64,000 nucleotides of DNA from Ursus arctos (GCF_023065955.2 NW_026623067.1:55870444-55934443); one strand, 5' to 3'; counted from the stretch's first letter, positions 34,480-44,916 are shown. Notes: generated by a model not told the origin, from the sequence alone. Numbers and translations are program-made.

Positions 34480-35245
34480 TAGAAAAAAAAGGAAGAGAGA
34501 GAGAAATAGAGGTAAACAGTGAAAAAAAACGTTAAGACTAATATAAGATAAGAAAAGCCCTAACCTCAGTATGGGGACATGCTCCCTAGACTCAGCTACT
34601 TCCTAACTCACTGCCTACCCTGTCACCTCTCTAGGTTTACCTCTCTGGGCCTCAACTTACCCCCCTGAGTGGAGTGACCCAACCCATCTCTTGAGTCTCT
34701 CCAGTTCTAGCACACTGTCATCATGGTTCTTCCCCTGGGACCACCGCGCAGTCAACACTCGAGTGATGGGTGCCTACCTGGCAGGGTCCTCCCCTGTGAG
34801 GGCAGGCCAGGCAAGGAGCTCACTGCAGGAACTAGATTTAAATGTTGCCTCTGCCAATATAGTCGTTTCAGAATTCTGAGATCGGAGGGAGGATCCCAGT
34901 GGGACGGGCAGCTAAGTGCTGGATATAAAGCTGCCAAACCATCAGGCCCGAGGGAGGGGCTCTAAGAAGAACATTTCCTAAAAATTCATTGTTTACAATG
35001 ACACATCTTGACGTGCCATTCCCAGAACCATCATCTCACCTCCTATGGGGTTTTAATGGTTGAAAAAACAATGAGCTCTCTATTCCAGGTGATATTAGCC
35101 GAAGACCTATTTCCCAGATCAATGCCCTCAACCAAATCCACCAAAGCAAATATAGACTCTTTAATGTTTTATTCACCCTCGACCTGCTGCTGCCCTACCT
35201 GTAAGGATACGAGATTTTATAGTGTGATTAGTATTGAGAAATTTG
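34480..35245. other. No recognisable feature
   Basis: A purine-rich patch lies at 34481-34540 (a/g runs). The 34,600-34,720 part weakly resembles a sense MIR. The overlapping open frames at 34.7-34.96 kb have no domain. Nothing firm. Confidence 0.35.
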
Positions 35246-35251
35246 GGCCAG

Positions 35252-35434
35252 CAGTGATCTTCAACCCTGGGACATTAAATTACCTAGAGAATTTTTTTTT
35301 TTTTTTAATATGGATGTATTGGCCTCTTTCCTAAAAATTTTCATCTAATTGGTCTGGTGAGGAGACCCAAGCATCAGTCTCTTTTTAACCACTCCCCAGG
35401 TGATTCTACTGTGAGGCCAGGATGAGTACCACTG
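35252..35434. repeat. hAT-type non-autonomous DNA transposon (MER5-like)
   Basis: Ends are near inverted repeats: 'cagtgatcttcaaccctgg' (35252) and 'gccaggatgagtaccactg' (35416-35434). Inside, 'ccaagcatcagtctctttt' and 'ccccaggtgattctactgtg' are typical of MER5/MER58-class Charlie-derived elements. The flanking 8-mers are similar but not identical. It carries an internal T-run. Confidence 0.75.
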
Positions 35435-35691
35435 GGCTGAGAGACTGCAGTGTTTCCGGACGGCTCAGAGCAGCCATGAACACCTCTGACACACGTGCTT
35501 TACGTTCCCAATGTTTTTGGCCAAGAATTCTTCACAGAAGAGAAGTTCTGCCCACAACAGCACTAGATGCTATGTATTTTGGTCTAGCTTTTCTCTTTCC
35601 CCCATAGAGCTTGCAGCTGGTATAGACATTCCCCCAAGCAAGCAAAGGTCCTGCCAAGGGTGAGAAAACCACCAAATTTTCTGCCAAGCTT

Positions 35692-36084
35692 TTAAACTTT
35701 GGGCTTACGCTGCCATTTCAGAACTCGCACTAATAACGTAGTATCTCCATCTAAGGGAACGTGTTCCAATGCCAAGTTCTTGTAGTTCTGTGATATACGC
35801 ATCAACAAAGCCATGTCTTGGGTGGTGGAGAAGGTAGAGTCAATGCCCATATGTTCCTGAATATTAAACTTTCTCCAGCATTCTGAAAAGTCTGTCTCTC
35901 CATGGAGTTTAAAAGAGCTATATCTATTTCTCCTGGGCACTATCACACAGTTTGTTGTGGACTTTAAAAGAGAATTACCTGGTTTCCGTGGACTTTTTTC
36001 ACATTTGGAAATTCCACGATAATAATCCTCCCTATAATCTGCCATATATTCAGTCCTTAAAATATCAGTTACCATATCAGGCAC
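35692..36084 (-). CDS. Unidentified 130-codon open frame, possible terminal exon
   Basis: On the minus strand an acceptor-like 'ctgtattttag' ends at about 36087. It is followed by an open frame whose first Met codons lie at residues 1, 4 and 14, and which ends ...VLKWQRKPKV with TAA at 35692-35694. The protein is hydrophilic and mixed in composition: tyrosine- and acid-rich near residues 12-24, then basic (SPRKPG, VPRRNRY). It has no transmembrane segment, signal peptide or domain I recognise. It is not within a transposon, though a MIR remnant begins just upstream. It could be a real exon of a fast-evolving gene, a pseudogene or chance. Confidence 0.25.
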   Translation of the reverse strand: MPDMVTDILRTEYMADYREDYYRGISKCEKSPRKPGNSLLKSTTNCVIVPRRNRYSSFKLHGETDFSECWRKFNIQEHMGIDSTFSTTQDMALLMRISQNYKNLALEHVPLDGDTTLLVRVLKWQRKPKV

Positions 36085-36089
36085 TAAAA

Positions 36090-36240
36090 TACAGTATCTC
36101 TAATCCACAGGACAGCCATGCAAAACACGCACTATTTTTCCGAGTTTACAGATGAGAGGCTTCATAGCTGGTGACTGTTCAAGCTGGGATTCAGATTCAG
36201 GTCTGTCTGGCTCCAAAAATAACCATCTTTTCACAATGCT
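36090..36240 (-). repeat. MIR SINE, antisense
   Basis: 'cgagtttacagatgagaggc' (36141), 'catagctggtgactgttcaa' and 'gattcaggtctgtctggctc' (36193) are the reversed MIR segments in the right order. Confidence 0.75.
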
Positions 36241-38365
36241 CTACTACCCACAGAAAATCTGTTGGAAGGTCAGTAACTGTAACAAAACAATAAAAGTAGA
36301 TATTTGTATAGCAAATGTTTTCTCCTAACTCCCTGAGCCATGGAAAGGCATTCCTAGGTCATAGCTTCCCCATCCTCGATTGCAGTAAAGAAAAGTCTTT
36401 AGAGCCTCCAGTCCTTTGAGAATGGAAATACTTTCTGATTAACTTGTGTGATGTGTTATAAAGTCACTTCTAAACTATATACAATCAGGTCCCATAGATG
36501 ATTAATCAGTATGGCTAGCAGAGTAGGAACCAGAAAGTCCAAGAGACAGACAGAGTCAACAAGGAAAAACAATTCCCTAACAAAGCATCCAAGTTCTTAC
36601 ACTAGTGCGGCTTCTTTGTGTAGATGCCAGAGACATTGATTCAACCACATTCAGAGCCCAATGGTGAAGAAAAAGCCCACATGCACTCAGTCCCTACCCT
36701 CACGAAGCTTTCAGTCTAATGGTGGGGAGACAGGTATTAATCAAATAATCCCACCAGCATGATCGTGTGTAAAGTACGATGAAGGAAAAGCATGGAGTTC
36801 TTTGACAGCATATAGATCAGGGGCCCTGATCTATTTGGGGACAGGAAGGAGCCATGTAGAGTAAGAAAGACTTTCCTGAGGAATTTCTATTTTCCCAGTG
36901 AGAGTTCACTGTTCCCAACTTAGCTGATGACATGTTCAGTTTTATGTAACTATGACAGCTAGGTATGGTCTACTCTCCAACCTCCATTTCAAAGCCACCA
37001 ACTCAACCCATGAAATGATGGATATTGGCACCTGCCAGTTTTCTTCAGCCCCTGCTCTTCCAGGGTTTGAATTTCTAGGTTTTAGGTTTGCCAGCATAGA
37101 CCCAATTGTCTTCCTTTTTCTGACGCTTCTGTTCTTTTCTTTCCCCACTCTTTACTCCCAACCTAACAGTTGTACCCATGGGTTGATGGTCATTCTCCCG
37201 TATCTTCAAAGACAAGGAAATTAGGATTGTTGCCAGGCTTTTCAGAACCAAGAAAGATTCCCCCGGCACCCTACAAGCCAACTGAATTGACTGAGAACCT
37301 ATAATATTTGGCCAGCTACATTCACCCAGGGCTGTCTTGAGGAAGCCGGGAAGAGCAGGGCCCTGATAGACAAGCCCCTACCTCACTCGGTAGGTCATGC
37401 AAAAGTTGGAAGAATGTTATGGTTTGAATATTTGGATCCACACAGAGTTGGCCCTTCTCACGGAGAGGATCTAGTCTTAAAGAAGACTGTCCCCACTTCT
37501 CTATTAGTAGGCAGGGGCCGCCTCACCATCCCCTCCAGAGTCAGGAAAGGCTATTATCCATCTCTTGGATTTAGTGAACCAAACAGAAGTTTGATTTCTT
37601 TTCAGATAAAAGAGATGATGCAAATGAGAATTTTATCTTGCATGGAGGAGTGACAAAGTAGGAGAATGAATCCTACTTGATTACAATCTTCCATCATTCT
37701 GATTTTATAATTACTGAATGGAATCAATCAGCTTTCAATTGTTACCTTGGTGAAAGATTAAAACATCATTACTTGTCTTACATATTTCACACTTTAGCAA
37801 ATTTTAATAAACTGAATGCATGAGAAATGGTTATATTATCTTTCATGATATTGGGATGCTAATGACATTTCTATTGATTTTAATTCACATTTGTTGGTCA
37901 AAAAGAGTCAGATTCCAACGAGGCATGGCATCCTATAATCAACACTAACAATGAAGACCACTGAACACTGAAATAGCCCAAATGAAATCATTAATCAGAA
38001 ATATCATAAAGTAATTACCAAAAAACTAGGGAGGTCTTATCTTCTTAATGAACATCTTTTATGGTATATTGATTCATTTGTAACTCTTACACATTGGTGA
38101 TTTCTCTATTAAAATATTTTTCAGTAAGTATAGAAAAAGCACTCTGAAAAGGCAAAATCAGAAAAGCACCAATTAATCAGTAAAGAGAATCATAGACACC
38201 TCCCCCTAAAAAATTGAAAACGACTCCTGAAGATCACACAGTATATACAACTCCTCCTTAAAACCATTCACATCTGAAAAATTCTTAGCCCAGTACCAGG
38301 AAAGATTATGTAAAGTTATCAATAGCATAGAACAGAATAATAGTTGAAGGTGAAGTTTCTGCAGT
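36241..38365. other. Repeat-poor stretch, possible conserved element at 37.68-38.10 kb
   Basis: No named transposon over about 2.1 kb. 'tgttatggtttgaatatttg' at 37418 may be a tiny MaLR-LTR start. 37,680-38,100 is AT-rich with many TAAT/ATTA homeodomain-type cores ('taattactga', 'ctaatgacat', 'cattaatcag', 'gtaattacc') and no repeat match. That composition is common in distal enhancers, but conservation cannot be judged from one sequence. Confidence 0.35.
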
Positions 38366-38369
38366 TAAA

Positions 38370-38520
38370 CATCATGCCTTCAGATAACTTTGTCTACTTC
38401 ACTTCTTTGTGCCTCAGTCCCCTCATCTATAAAATGGGGGCATAATAATAGTACTCGTGTCATTGTCCTGGTCACGGGATGAAATGAGATACTGTGTATA
38501 AAGCATATTTCAGCATACTC
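38370..38520 (+). repeat. MIR SINE, sense
   Basis: 'ctttgtgcctcagtcccctc', 'atctataaaatgggggcata' (38426) and 'ataatagtactcgtgtcatt' follow the MIR sense order, ending near 'gtataaagcatatttcag'. Confidence 0.88.
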
Positions 38521-39430
38521 CAGTCAGACTGCCTTTCCATGGTTAAAAATAGCATTAAACTTCATATATGTGAAGATGTTGTTTTGATTCTCTCCAACGC
38601 TTTCTCAGTTTAAATTTTTTCCATTACTTATTCTCTCTAACTGGTCAATTGGACTCTGCCTCCTGGGGGTCTAATCAAGTCTGGGAGGGTCTGGTATCTG
38701 GAGTTCAGTCTTGCAAGACGTAAAGAGTGAGGGATAAAGAGGAGGCAAGAGAGAACAGGCTCTTAAATGCTCTACCATGTGAACCTTTCCCCCCACAGCC
38801 TCAGTCTTTAATAGACCTATAAAAATCATGATAAATATCCTCTGTGGGATTCAAATTCTCGTAAGAGCTGGAAAAGGCAATGCTTTTCTCCAAGAGAATG
38901 TAGAAGGTAAAACATAGATGGCCCTGGAAAGACATACAAGTGAAGACGAGGGAGCCCAGCCTTATAAGAAGGACAAACAATTACAGGAAGGGTGCTGGAC
39001 GGGCCTGAGCCTAGTTGACTTGAATCTCCAAGAGGTGGGAGGTGAAGGAATGGAAATGGGTGTCCCAGGTGACACCGCTGGGGATTTCAATATAAAATCA
39101 ACTCTTTGAAGGCCCCATTTCCTCAATTTAAGATTCAATGGACTCCCTTTCCATTTGGGTTTTTCAAGAACCTCAGGACACCAATTCAACATATTGTTCT
39201 TCAAGTTCCAGTTAAATTCATTCTGCTACCTTTTTTAATCAGCTTTTTATTATCTCACATCTTCCTTTAAGGTTGTTTGAAATTTTACAACAATGTGAAA
39301 CCAAGATATTTTTTTTTCATCAAAACGCCCCTTGTAGCTGCTGTGGAAAAAAATTATATAAGCCATCCGTACCTGGACCACAGTAATGGCAGCAATAACA
39401 GTTATTGTTTGGTTGCGGAGCGCTCACTAT
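38521..39430. other. No recognisable feature
   Basis: Mixed-composition DNA. Two short opposing open frames (38918-39109 plus, 38962-39204 minus) overlap and show no domain. Confidence 0.4.
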
Positions 39431-39439
39431 AAACCAAAC

Positions 39440-39770
39440 CAGGTATCGTACTAATTGCTTCACTGGCATTAACGTATTTAACCCTTACAACCGCCCAGTG
39501 AAGTAGGTTCAATTTTTACAGATGAGGAACCTGAAGTCGAGAGAGGCCACTTATCAGAGGGGAGGTTGGAGAGGAGGATGGGTGAAACATGTGAAGGGGA
39601 TTAAGTGTAGACTTAACTTGATGAGCACTAGGTAATATAGATAGAAGTGCTGAATCACTGCGTTGTACCCCTGAAACTGATAGAATACTGTATGCTAACT
39701 CTACTGGAATTTTTAAAAAGAGGGAAAGAGAAAGGTCACTTGTCGGTGGGGAAATCAGGATTAGTTCATT
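39440..39770 (-). repeat. MIR SINE, antisense, split by an L1 3' end
   Basis: The first part runs 'cttacaaccgcccagtgaag', 'caatttttacagatgaggaa' (39510) and 'gagaggccacttatcag' (39541-39557). It is interrupted by 168 bp of L1 and resumes with the repeated 'gagaaaggtcacttgtcgg' near 39729. The duplicated MIR words are the target site of that L1. Confidence 0.8.
39558..39725 (+). mobile_element. Carnivore L1 3' end, short truncated copy
   Basis: 'gggtgaaacatgtgaagggg' (39580), 'gaatcactgcgttgtacccc' (39651) and 'actgtatgctaactctactgg' in shortened form mark the carnivore L1 3' UTR. Only about 165 bp was copied. It sits in the antisense MIR, with target words duplicated but diverged. Confidence 0.85.
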
Positions 39771-39774
39771 CTTT

Positions 39775-40680
39775 CAGCAATTATTCATTAGGGGTAAAAT
39801 ATATCAAATAAGCCACACTTTGTCAATCTAGATTGAAGAAAAGAGAGGCGCCATTATTTTTTAAATATATTTATTCACAAAAGCTGTAAAAGCAAACACA
39901 AATCACATATAGAGAGTTTTACTTCAAGGACTTTGTCGCAGGTGTCATTTTTCAAAACTAGCCACAGCAATAACGCCCATCCTACATGTCCTCAATGTGA
40001 TTTTAACTTTCCTCACATCGAGATAGGAAACCGAGCTTCCCTCCTTGAACGCCGGAGTGTTTATGACTAACGGTGGAAGTGACACTATGTTCTTCCAAAA
40101 CTAGTTCATAGGAAGTTCACAGCTGCTGCCCGGTTCTGTTGGAATGCTTGCTTTTGGAACCCAGCTGCCATGCTAGGGGAAGGTCCAAGCACAAAAAAGA
40201 AAGCTCTTGATGTTCCAGCCGAGTATCCAGCCGAGGCCTCGGCCAATAGTGAACATCACCCTGTAGACACGCGAGTGAAAAAGCCTTTGGATGATTTCAG
40301 ACCATCATCAAATTGGCCCCTATTCCCCAAGTGTTCCCAGCTGAGGCCCCAGACATCATGGAGCAGAATAAGCCATGGCCATGGTGATGATTATATGCTT
40401 TCTGAACTCCGGACCCACAGTGTCCGTGAGCATAATAAAATGGCCTCTGCTTTCTTGGGATGATCGATTATGCAGTGATAGCAACTGAACAGCTTTCAGC
40501 AAACATCAGTAGTTTTTGCTAATTTAGCACCAAAGCACAGACATAAAATTGCAGGTAATCTGTTCAAATCCCATGTTGACCTTTTCTTCAACTTTAGTTG
40601 GGTTATTCTTCAATTCTTCCAAAAACAAGAGCCTCTATAGCTTAACAGAGAATTTCTGAAGTATTCTTTAAAAGGATTGT
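39775..40680. other. No recognisable feature
   Basis: Unique-looking. A 97-codon plus-strand frame at 40170-40463 begins MLGEGPSTKKKALDVPAEYP and is hydrophilic, but shows no domain or convincing splice sites. Left unassigned. Confidence 0.35.
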
Positions 40681-40686
40681 ACAAAC

Positions 40687-40884
40687 GGGGAACCTGGGGA
40701 GTTCAGTCAGTTAAGCATCTGACCGGCTCAGGTCATGATCTTAGGGTCCTGGAATGAAGCCACGTGCTCAGCAGGGAGTCTGCTTTTCCCTCTCCTTCTG
40801 TCCCCTCTCCCCTTCTCCCACTTGTGCTCACACTCGTGCTCTTTCTCTCAAATAAATAAATAAAATCTCAAAAATTTTTTTTAA
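40687..40884 (+). mobile_element. CAN-SINE
   Basis: Diverged head 'ggggaacctggggagttcag', body 'gctcaggtcatgatcttagg', CT-rich tract and '(aaata)naaaatctca' tail. It directly precedes a second, shorter SINE in the same orientation. Confidence 0.92.
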
Positions 40885-40900
40885 AAATGATCACAGCAGA

Positions 40901-41016
40901 GGCACCTGACTGGCTCAATTGGAAGAGCATTTGACTCTTAATCTCGGGGTGGTGAGTTCGAACCCCATGTTGGGGGTGGAGATAAGTAAATATATAAAAA
41001 CTTAAAAAATAAAATT
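40901..41016 (+). mobile_element. Short tRNA-Lys-like CAN-SINE with intact anticodon loop
   Basis: Compact copy in which most of the tRNA-Lys(CTT) fold is still readable: D-arm region 'tggctcaattggaagagc', anticodon-loop region 'gactcttaatctc' and T-arm region 'gtgagttcgaaccccatg'. It lacks the CT-rich body and ends in an A-rich tail. The TSD 'atgatcacagcaga' (40887-40900) is repeated as 'ataatcacagcaga' (41020-41033). A SINE, not a functional tRNA gene. Confidence 0.9.
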
Positions 41017-41039
41017 AAAATAATCACAGCAGATACATA

Positions 41040-41200
41040 CTGCATTAAAACCAGGAAAAGGCTGCTAGTATGACATTAAATGGAAAGAAAGCAGACTACC
41101 AATTTTTTACATGTTATGATTACCCTATGTAAAGATTCTTCATACAAATGGAAAAAAGTCTGGAAGGCATTCTGGAAATATTAAAATAATTGACCCGGTA
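41040..41200 (+). repeat. Old L1M-like fragment
   Basis: 'ggaaaaaagtctggaaggca' (41151), preceded by 'tgacattaaatggaaagaaa', resembles the 3' UTR of L1M-class elements. Short and diverged. Confidence 0.45.
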
Positions 41201-41239
41201 TTTTGATAAAGTCTCTTGAATTTTTTTTTCAGAATTGAT

Positions 41240-41300
41240 ATACGATGTATATATGATATATGATATGATACATGATTGAGATATGACATATAGATAAAAA
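41240..41300. repeat. AT-rich ATGATATA low-complexity repeat
   Basis: Imperfect units of 'atgatata/atgata' over about 55 bases. Confidence 0.7.
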
Positions 41301-41379
41301 TATATTAAATTAAAATCATCAGCTCCCCTCCTAGGAGCTCATTCTCATGAATGGCAACATTTCCTTCATTACATAATCT

Positions 41380-41725
41380 CTCCATGTCTCACTTTTCTTT
41401 CCTACGAAATGGGAATGATAACACTTATTTCATAGGGTTGTTATGAGAAGTAAATGAGTGACTTAATTTGGTAAGGCCTGGGATGCCTGGGTGGCTCAGT
41501 CGGTTAAGCGTCTGCCTTTAGCTCAGGTCATGATCCCAGGGTCCTGGGATCGAGTCCTACATTGGGTTCCTTGCTGGTGGAGAACCTGCTTCTCCCTCTG
41601 CCTGCTTGTGCTCGCGCTCTCTCTCTCTCTCTCTCTCTGACAAATAAGTAATTTTTTTTAAAAATTTGGTAAGGCCTTAGACAGTGCCTGACACATAGAG
41701 AGTAACATATGCTATTATCTCATCC
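41380..41725 (+). repeat. MIR SINE, sense, split by a CAN-SINE
   Basis: The left part 'ctacgaaatgggaatgataa' (41402) and 'catagggttgttatgagaag' (41432) joins after the inserted SINE to 'gacagtgcctgacacataga' (41681). This reconstitutes the MIR order across a 15-bp duplication. Confidence 0.9.
41480..41662 (+). mobile_element. CAN-SINE inserted in a MIR with a perfect 15-bp duplication
   Basis: Head 'ggatgcctgggtggctcagt' and body 'gcgtctgcctttagctcagg', with (CT)n expansion near 41615-41638. The sequence aatttggtaaggcct occurs exactly at 41465-41479 and 41663-41677, so the ends are certain. Confidence 0.96.
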
Positions 41726-41849
41726 AACTCCTAGTACTGTGGATGAAGATCATCTCTGTTAATCCAGCCTCTGATTCCCAAACTCTGCCCCTGACAAGCA
41801 CCAGAGGACTGAACTAGGAATGAGGCCATCTGTGTCCCAGCGTCAGCCA

Positions 41850-41990
41850 AGGAAATGAGCTCTGTGATCTTGGCCAAGCCGCTCAGCCTTCATTTCCTCG
41901 TGGGGACGATGAAGAGGATGCCTACCCTTCTGGGTTTTCTGTTGAAAATCAACTGACATAATGCACTGAAAGGATTTGGTCAAAGTCCAA
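41850..41990 (+). repeat. MIR SINE fragment, sense
   Basis: 'gtgatcttggccaagccgct' (41864), 'cagccttcatttcctcgtgg' and a diverged remainder ending near 'aaacaaatgccatttg'. Confidence 0.65.
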
Positions 41991-42026
41991 AACAAATGCC
42001 ATTTGTCTATCTTCTTATCGTACCAA

Positions 42027-42478
42027 TGTTATTAGTTTGCTAGGGATGTTATAACCAAGTACCACATACTGAGTGACTTAAACTACAGAAGTTTACCATC
42101 ACCCAGTTCTGGATGCTAGAAGTCTGAGGTCTGGGTGTCAGCAGGGTTGGCTCCTTCTGCCAACTGTGAAGAAGACTCTGTTCCAGTCTTTTCTCCTGGC
42201 TTCTGGTAGTTTGCAGTCAATCTTTGGCATTCCTTGGCTGATAGACACATCAGCCTGACCTCTGCCTTGATGCTCACAGATGTTCTCCTCATGTGCAAAC
42301 TCCCCCTTTTCATAAGGACACCAGTCATACTGGCTTAAGACCCACCCTAAAGACCTCATTTTAACTTGATTACCTGTATAAAACCCTATCTCTAAATGAG
42401 GTCACATTCTGAGGTCCTGGGGGTCAGGACTTTCCCATGTAAGCAGAGGGGGACGGTGACACAATTCAACCCATAAGA
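42027..42478 (-). repeat. MLT1-type MaLR solo LTR, antisense
   Basis: The plus-strand text 'attagtttgctagggatgtt' at the left, 'aaggacaccagtcatactgg' (42315) and 'cattctgaggtcctgggggt' (42406) is the reverse of an MLT1 LTR. It is the same family as 32333-32769 and in the same orientation. The minus-strand frames at 42116-42359 are carried by this LTR and are not genes. Confidence 0.8.
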
Positions 42479-43276
42479 TTGATGAAGAAACGAAGACCTA
42501 AAATGGGTAGTCCCATATGAAGCAAGAGCAGGACATAAATCCGGCGGACACTGAAAACTTGTTTGATGTGTATTGAAAGAAATGTGCAGAACACTTCTTT
42601 TGAAATTCCAGACTAAAACAACTCTGGCTAAATCCTTTTATGAACCTCAAATTCAGCCCAGATTCATAAATCCTTGAAGAAAACCCAAGCCAGTTTTAGA
42701 GTTTCCGACAAGATTCAGAGGCTGAATGGATCAGACAGAATTTCATTTGGTATTTAGGATTATTGAATCTAACCTGAAACTTAATGCAAATTCATGGAAC
42801 ACAAACTCCTTACAAATTGAATAGAAGCAAATACTAAGGGCTCATGAGCCATCTGGAATGCACATGCTGAATGTTGAGGTTTTCCCATCGCAATGACAAG
42901 TGGGGAGGGGAAGGCCCGGCTGGCAAGTTCTCACCATCACCAACTCTATAATCTAGTGTATTTGTATCTCATGTGAATTTGAATGATTTCAAACTGTGCA
43001 ACATACAGATAATAATGAAGTCTCACTTTGTGAGCGAGAATTTTAAATAATATGAACCCTCCTTAGATGTAAAAATTTGTCAAAGCTTGCCAAATTTCGA
43101 GATGGGCAGGCTGAGTGACTTGCAAACTATGTATCGGTTAATGCCGTAGGAAGGTGTCGCTTTGGCCGGTTAACACCTGCAATCTTTGATCAGCAGGACT
43201 GTTACTCGTGTACATCCAAGTGTCCAGCAGCGGTTTCAGTAGCCATTGTGCTCCCACTCTTAATGTGACAGTTGTT
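42479..43276. other. No recognisable feature
   Basis: Unique-looking DNA of even composition; no gene or repeat supported. Confidence 0.4.
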
Positions 43277-43294
43277 AAGAATTAAAACCTTGTG

Positions 43295-43517
43295 AGGCTT
43301 CTTGGGGGGGGTTCGTTGGTTAAGCATCCTACTCTTGACTTCAGCTCAGGTCTTGATCTCAGGGTCCTGAGATGGAGCCCCAAGTTGGGTTCTGCACTCA
43401 GCGGGAAGTCTGCTTGAGATTTCTCTCTCTCTCCCTCTCCCTCTGCCCCTCCTCCTGCTTGCATGCTTTCTCCCTCCCTCTCTCTCTCTCAAAATAAATA
43501 AATAAATCTTTTTTTAA
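43295..43517 (+). mobile_element. CAN-SINE with target-site duplication
   Basis: The head is damaged by a G-run ('cttggggggggttcg') but the body 'gctcaggtcttgatctcagg', 'tgagatggagccccaag', the CT-rich tract and the '(aaata)naatctttttt' tail are clear. The TSD 'aagaattaaaaccttgtg' (43277-43294) is repeated with two changes at 43518-43535. Confidence 0.94.
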
Positions 43518-43535
43518 AAGAATTAAAATCTTTTG

Positions 43536-43904
43536 AATAGTCTTTAACAGTGTCGTGCAGGTGTTTACTTAAGTGAAGGCCCTAGGACTGAAAAATTCAC
43601 TGGAAAATCAGTCGCTTTGGACTGGAAGTTAGTCCAGCCCAAAATACTAGGGACGAAGTCCAGATGCCAACCTCCATACACCCTATTGTTAAATTAGCAG
43701 AGAGTATTAACGTGAACGATGTAAGGCTAAGAAAACAAAAGCACTTCAAGCAAAAACAGCCAAAATAGGCGTGGGGTTTTACACTTGGCGAATACACCCC
43801 CTCCACTTTACACATATTCACATGGGAAAACTACCCTTCAACTGTGATAATTTTAATTATGCAAAGCCTCCAGGAACATGTCTCTTGAATTAAAGACCAC
43901 CCTT
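43536..43904. other. No recognisable feature
   Basis: Unique-looking DNA. The 74-codon minus frame at 43597-43821 has no domain. Confidence 0.4.
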
Positions 43905-43907
43905 CTG

Positions 43908-44300
43908 CATTTTCTTAACAACTTCATTGACTTATAATTTATATACCATGAGATTCACTCCTCCTAATTGTACAATTCAGTGATTTTCAGTAAATTTCCT
44001 CAATTATGTAGCCATCACCGTAATCTAGTTTCAGAGCATTTTTATCACCCCAGTAAGATTTCTCATGCCATTTACAATTAATCCCCATTCCTACCCCCAG
44101 GAACCTACTAATCTACTTTTTGTGTCCTTAGAGCTGCCTTTTCTGGACATTTCATACAATACATGGGCTTTTGTGTCTGGTTTCTTCTACTTAGTATGAT
44201 GTTTTTGAGTAGATTCATGTTGTAGCATGTATCAGTATTTCATTCCTCTTTATTTCTGAATGGTATTGCATTGCATGGATCCCATAGTTGTTTTTAGGCT
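43908..44300 (-). repeat. L1 (L1MA/MB-like) 3' region, antisense
   Basis: Reversed L1 text in order: 'tgtacaattcagtgattttc' (43970), 'tagccatcaccgtaatctag' (44010), 'ggaacctactaatctacttt' (44100), 'ttctggacatttcatacaat' (44141) and 'gtagcatgtatcagtatttc' (44222). Truncated at both ends. Confidence 0.85.
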
Positions 44301-44344
44301 TAAGTTTAGAAGGCCCAAACGCATCACCACTTCTTACTGTGTGT

Positions 44345-44916
44345 GCCAGATGTGATTATAAATAACTATGGCAGAAAGTACTCAACTATGGCCACCAGCA
44401 ATTCTTCCCCTCCCTCTGCACACTCCTGACACTGAGATGTGGAGTCTACTTTCCTTCCTTCACTCTAGAATCTGGACTGGCCCTATCCCTTGGCTTGTCC
44501 AAGAGACATAGCCACAGTGATGCCCTGACACTTCCGAGCCCACTTAAGAGAACTGGCAGCTTCTGCTTCCTCCTCTTGGAAGCCAGTGATCATCCTGCAA
44601 AGAAGTGAGGGCCAGACTACTGGACGATGAGATATCACAAGGAGAGAAACTTTCAACCATGAGGCCTTCTCAGGTGTTGCAGCCCCCGTCGAGCTCCCAG
44701 CTGAATGCAGCTCCGTGAGTGACTGCAGTTACACCAAGTGGAGCTGAGAAACCAGCCAGCTTAGCCCAGGCAACCCATATAAGAAATAATAATAATAAAT
44801 ATTATAATATTTTATATTATAATTAATATAATAATAAATATTATAATATTATAATAATAAATAAATGGCTGTTGTTTTAATCTACTCTGCTTATGTAGTA
44901 ATAGGCAACCAAAACA
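44345..44916 (+). repeat. MaLR-type LTR with an internal AT-rich expansion
   Basis: 'ctggactggccctatccctt' (44472), 'aagagaactggcagcttctg' (44547), 'cagctgaatgcagctccgtg' (44699) and 'ggctgttgttttaatctact' (44868) follow the MLT1-class LTR order. The AATAAA region just before the end has expanded into about 90 bases of ATA/AATATT repeat (44785-44873). Confidence 0.72.
44785..44873. repeat. AT-rich tandem expansion inside an LTR
   Basis: Units of ata/aat and 'aatattataat' in two related blocks. Nearly pure A+T and partly self-complementary. It occupies the site where the LTR normally carries its polyadenylation signal. Confidence 0.85.

Noticed and set aside
40901..40975. Apparent tRNA-Lys gene
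   Set aside because: Followed by an A-rich tail and flanked by a target-site duplication, so it is a tRNA-derived SINE.
42116..42359. Two overlapping minus-strand frames
   Set aside because: Both fall within an MLT1-type LTR.
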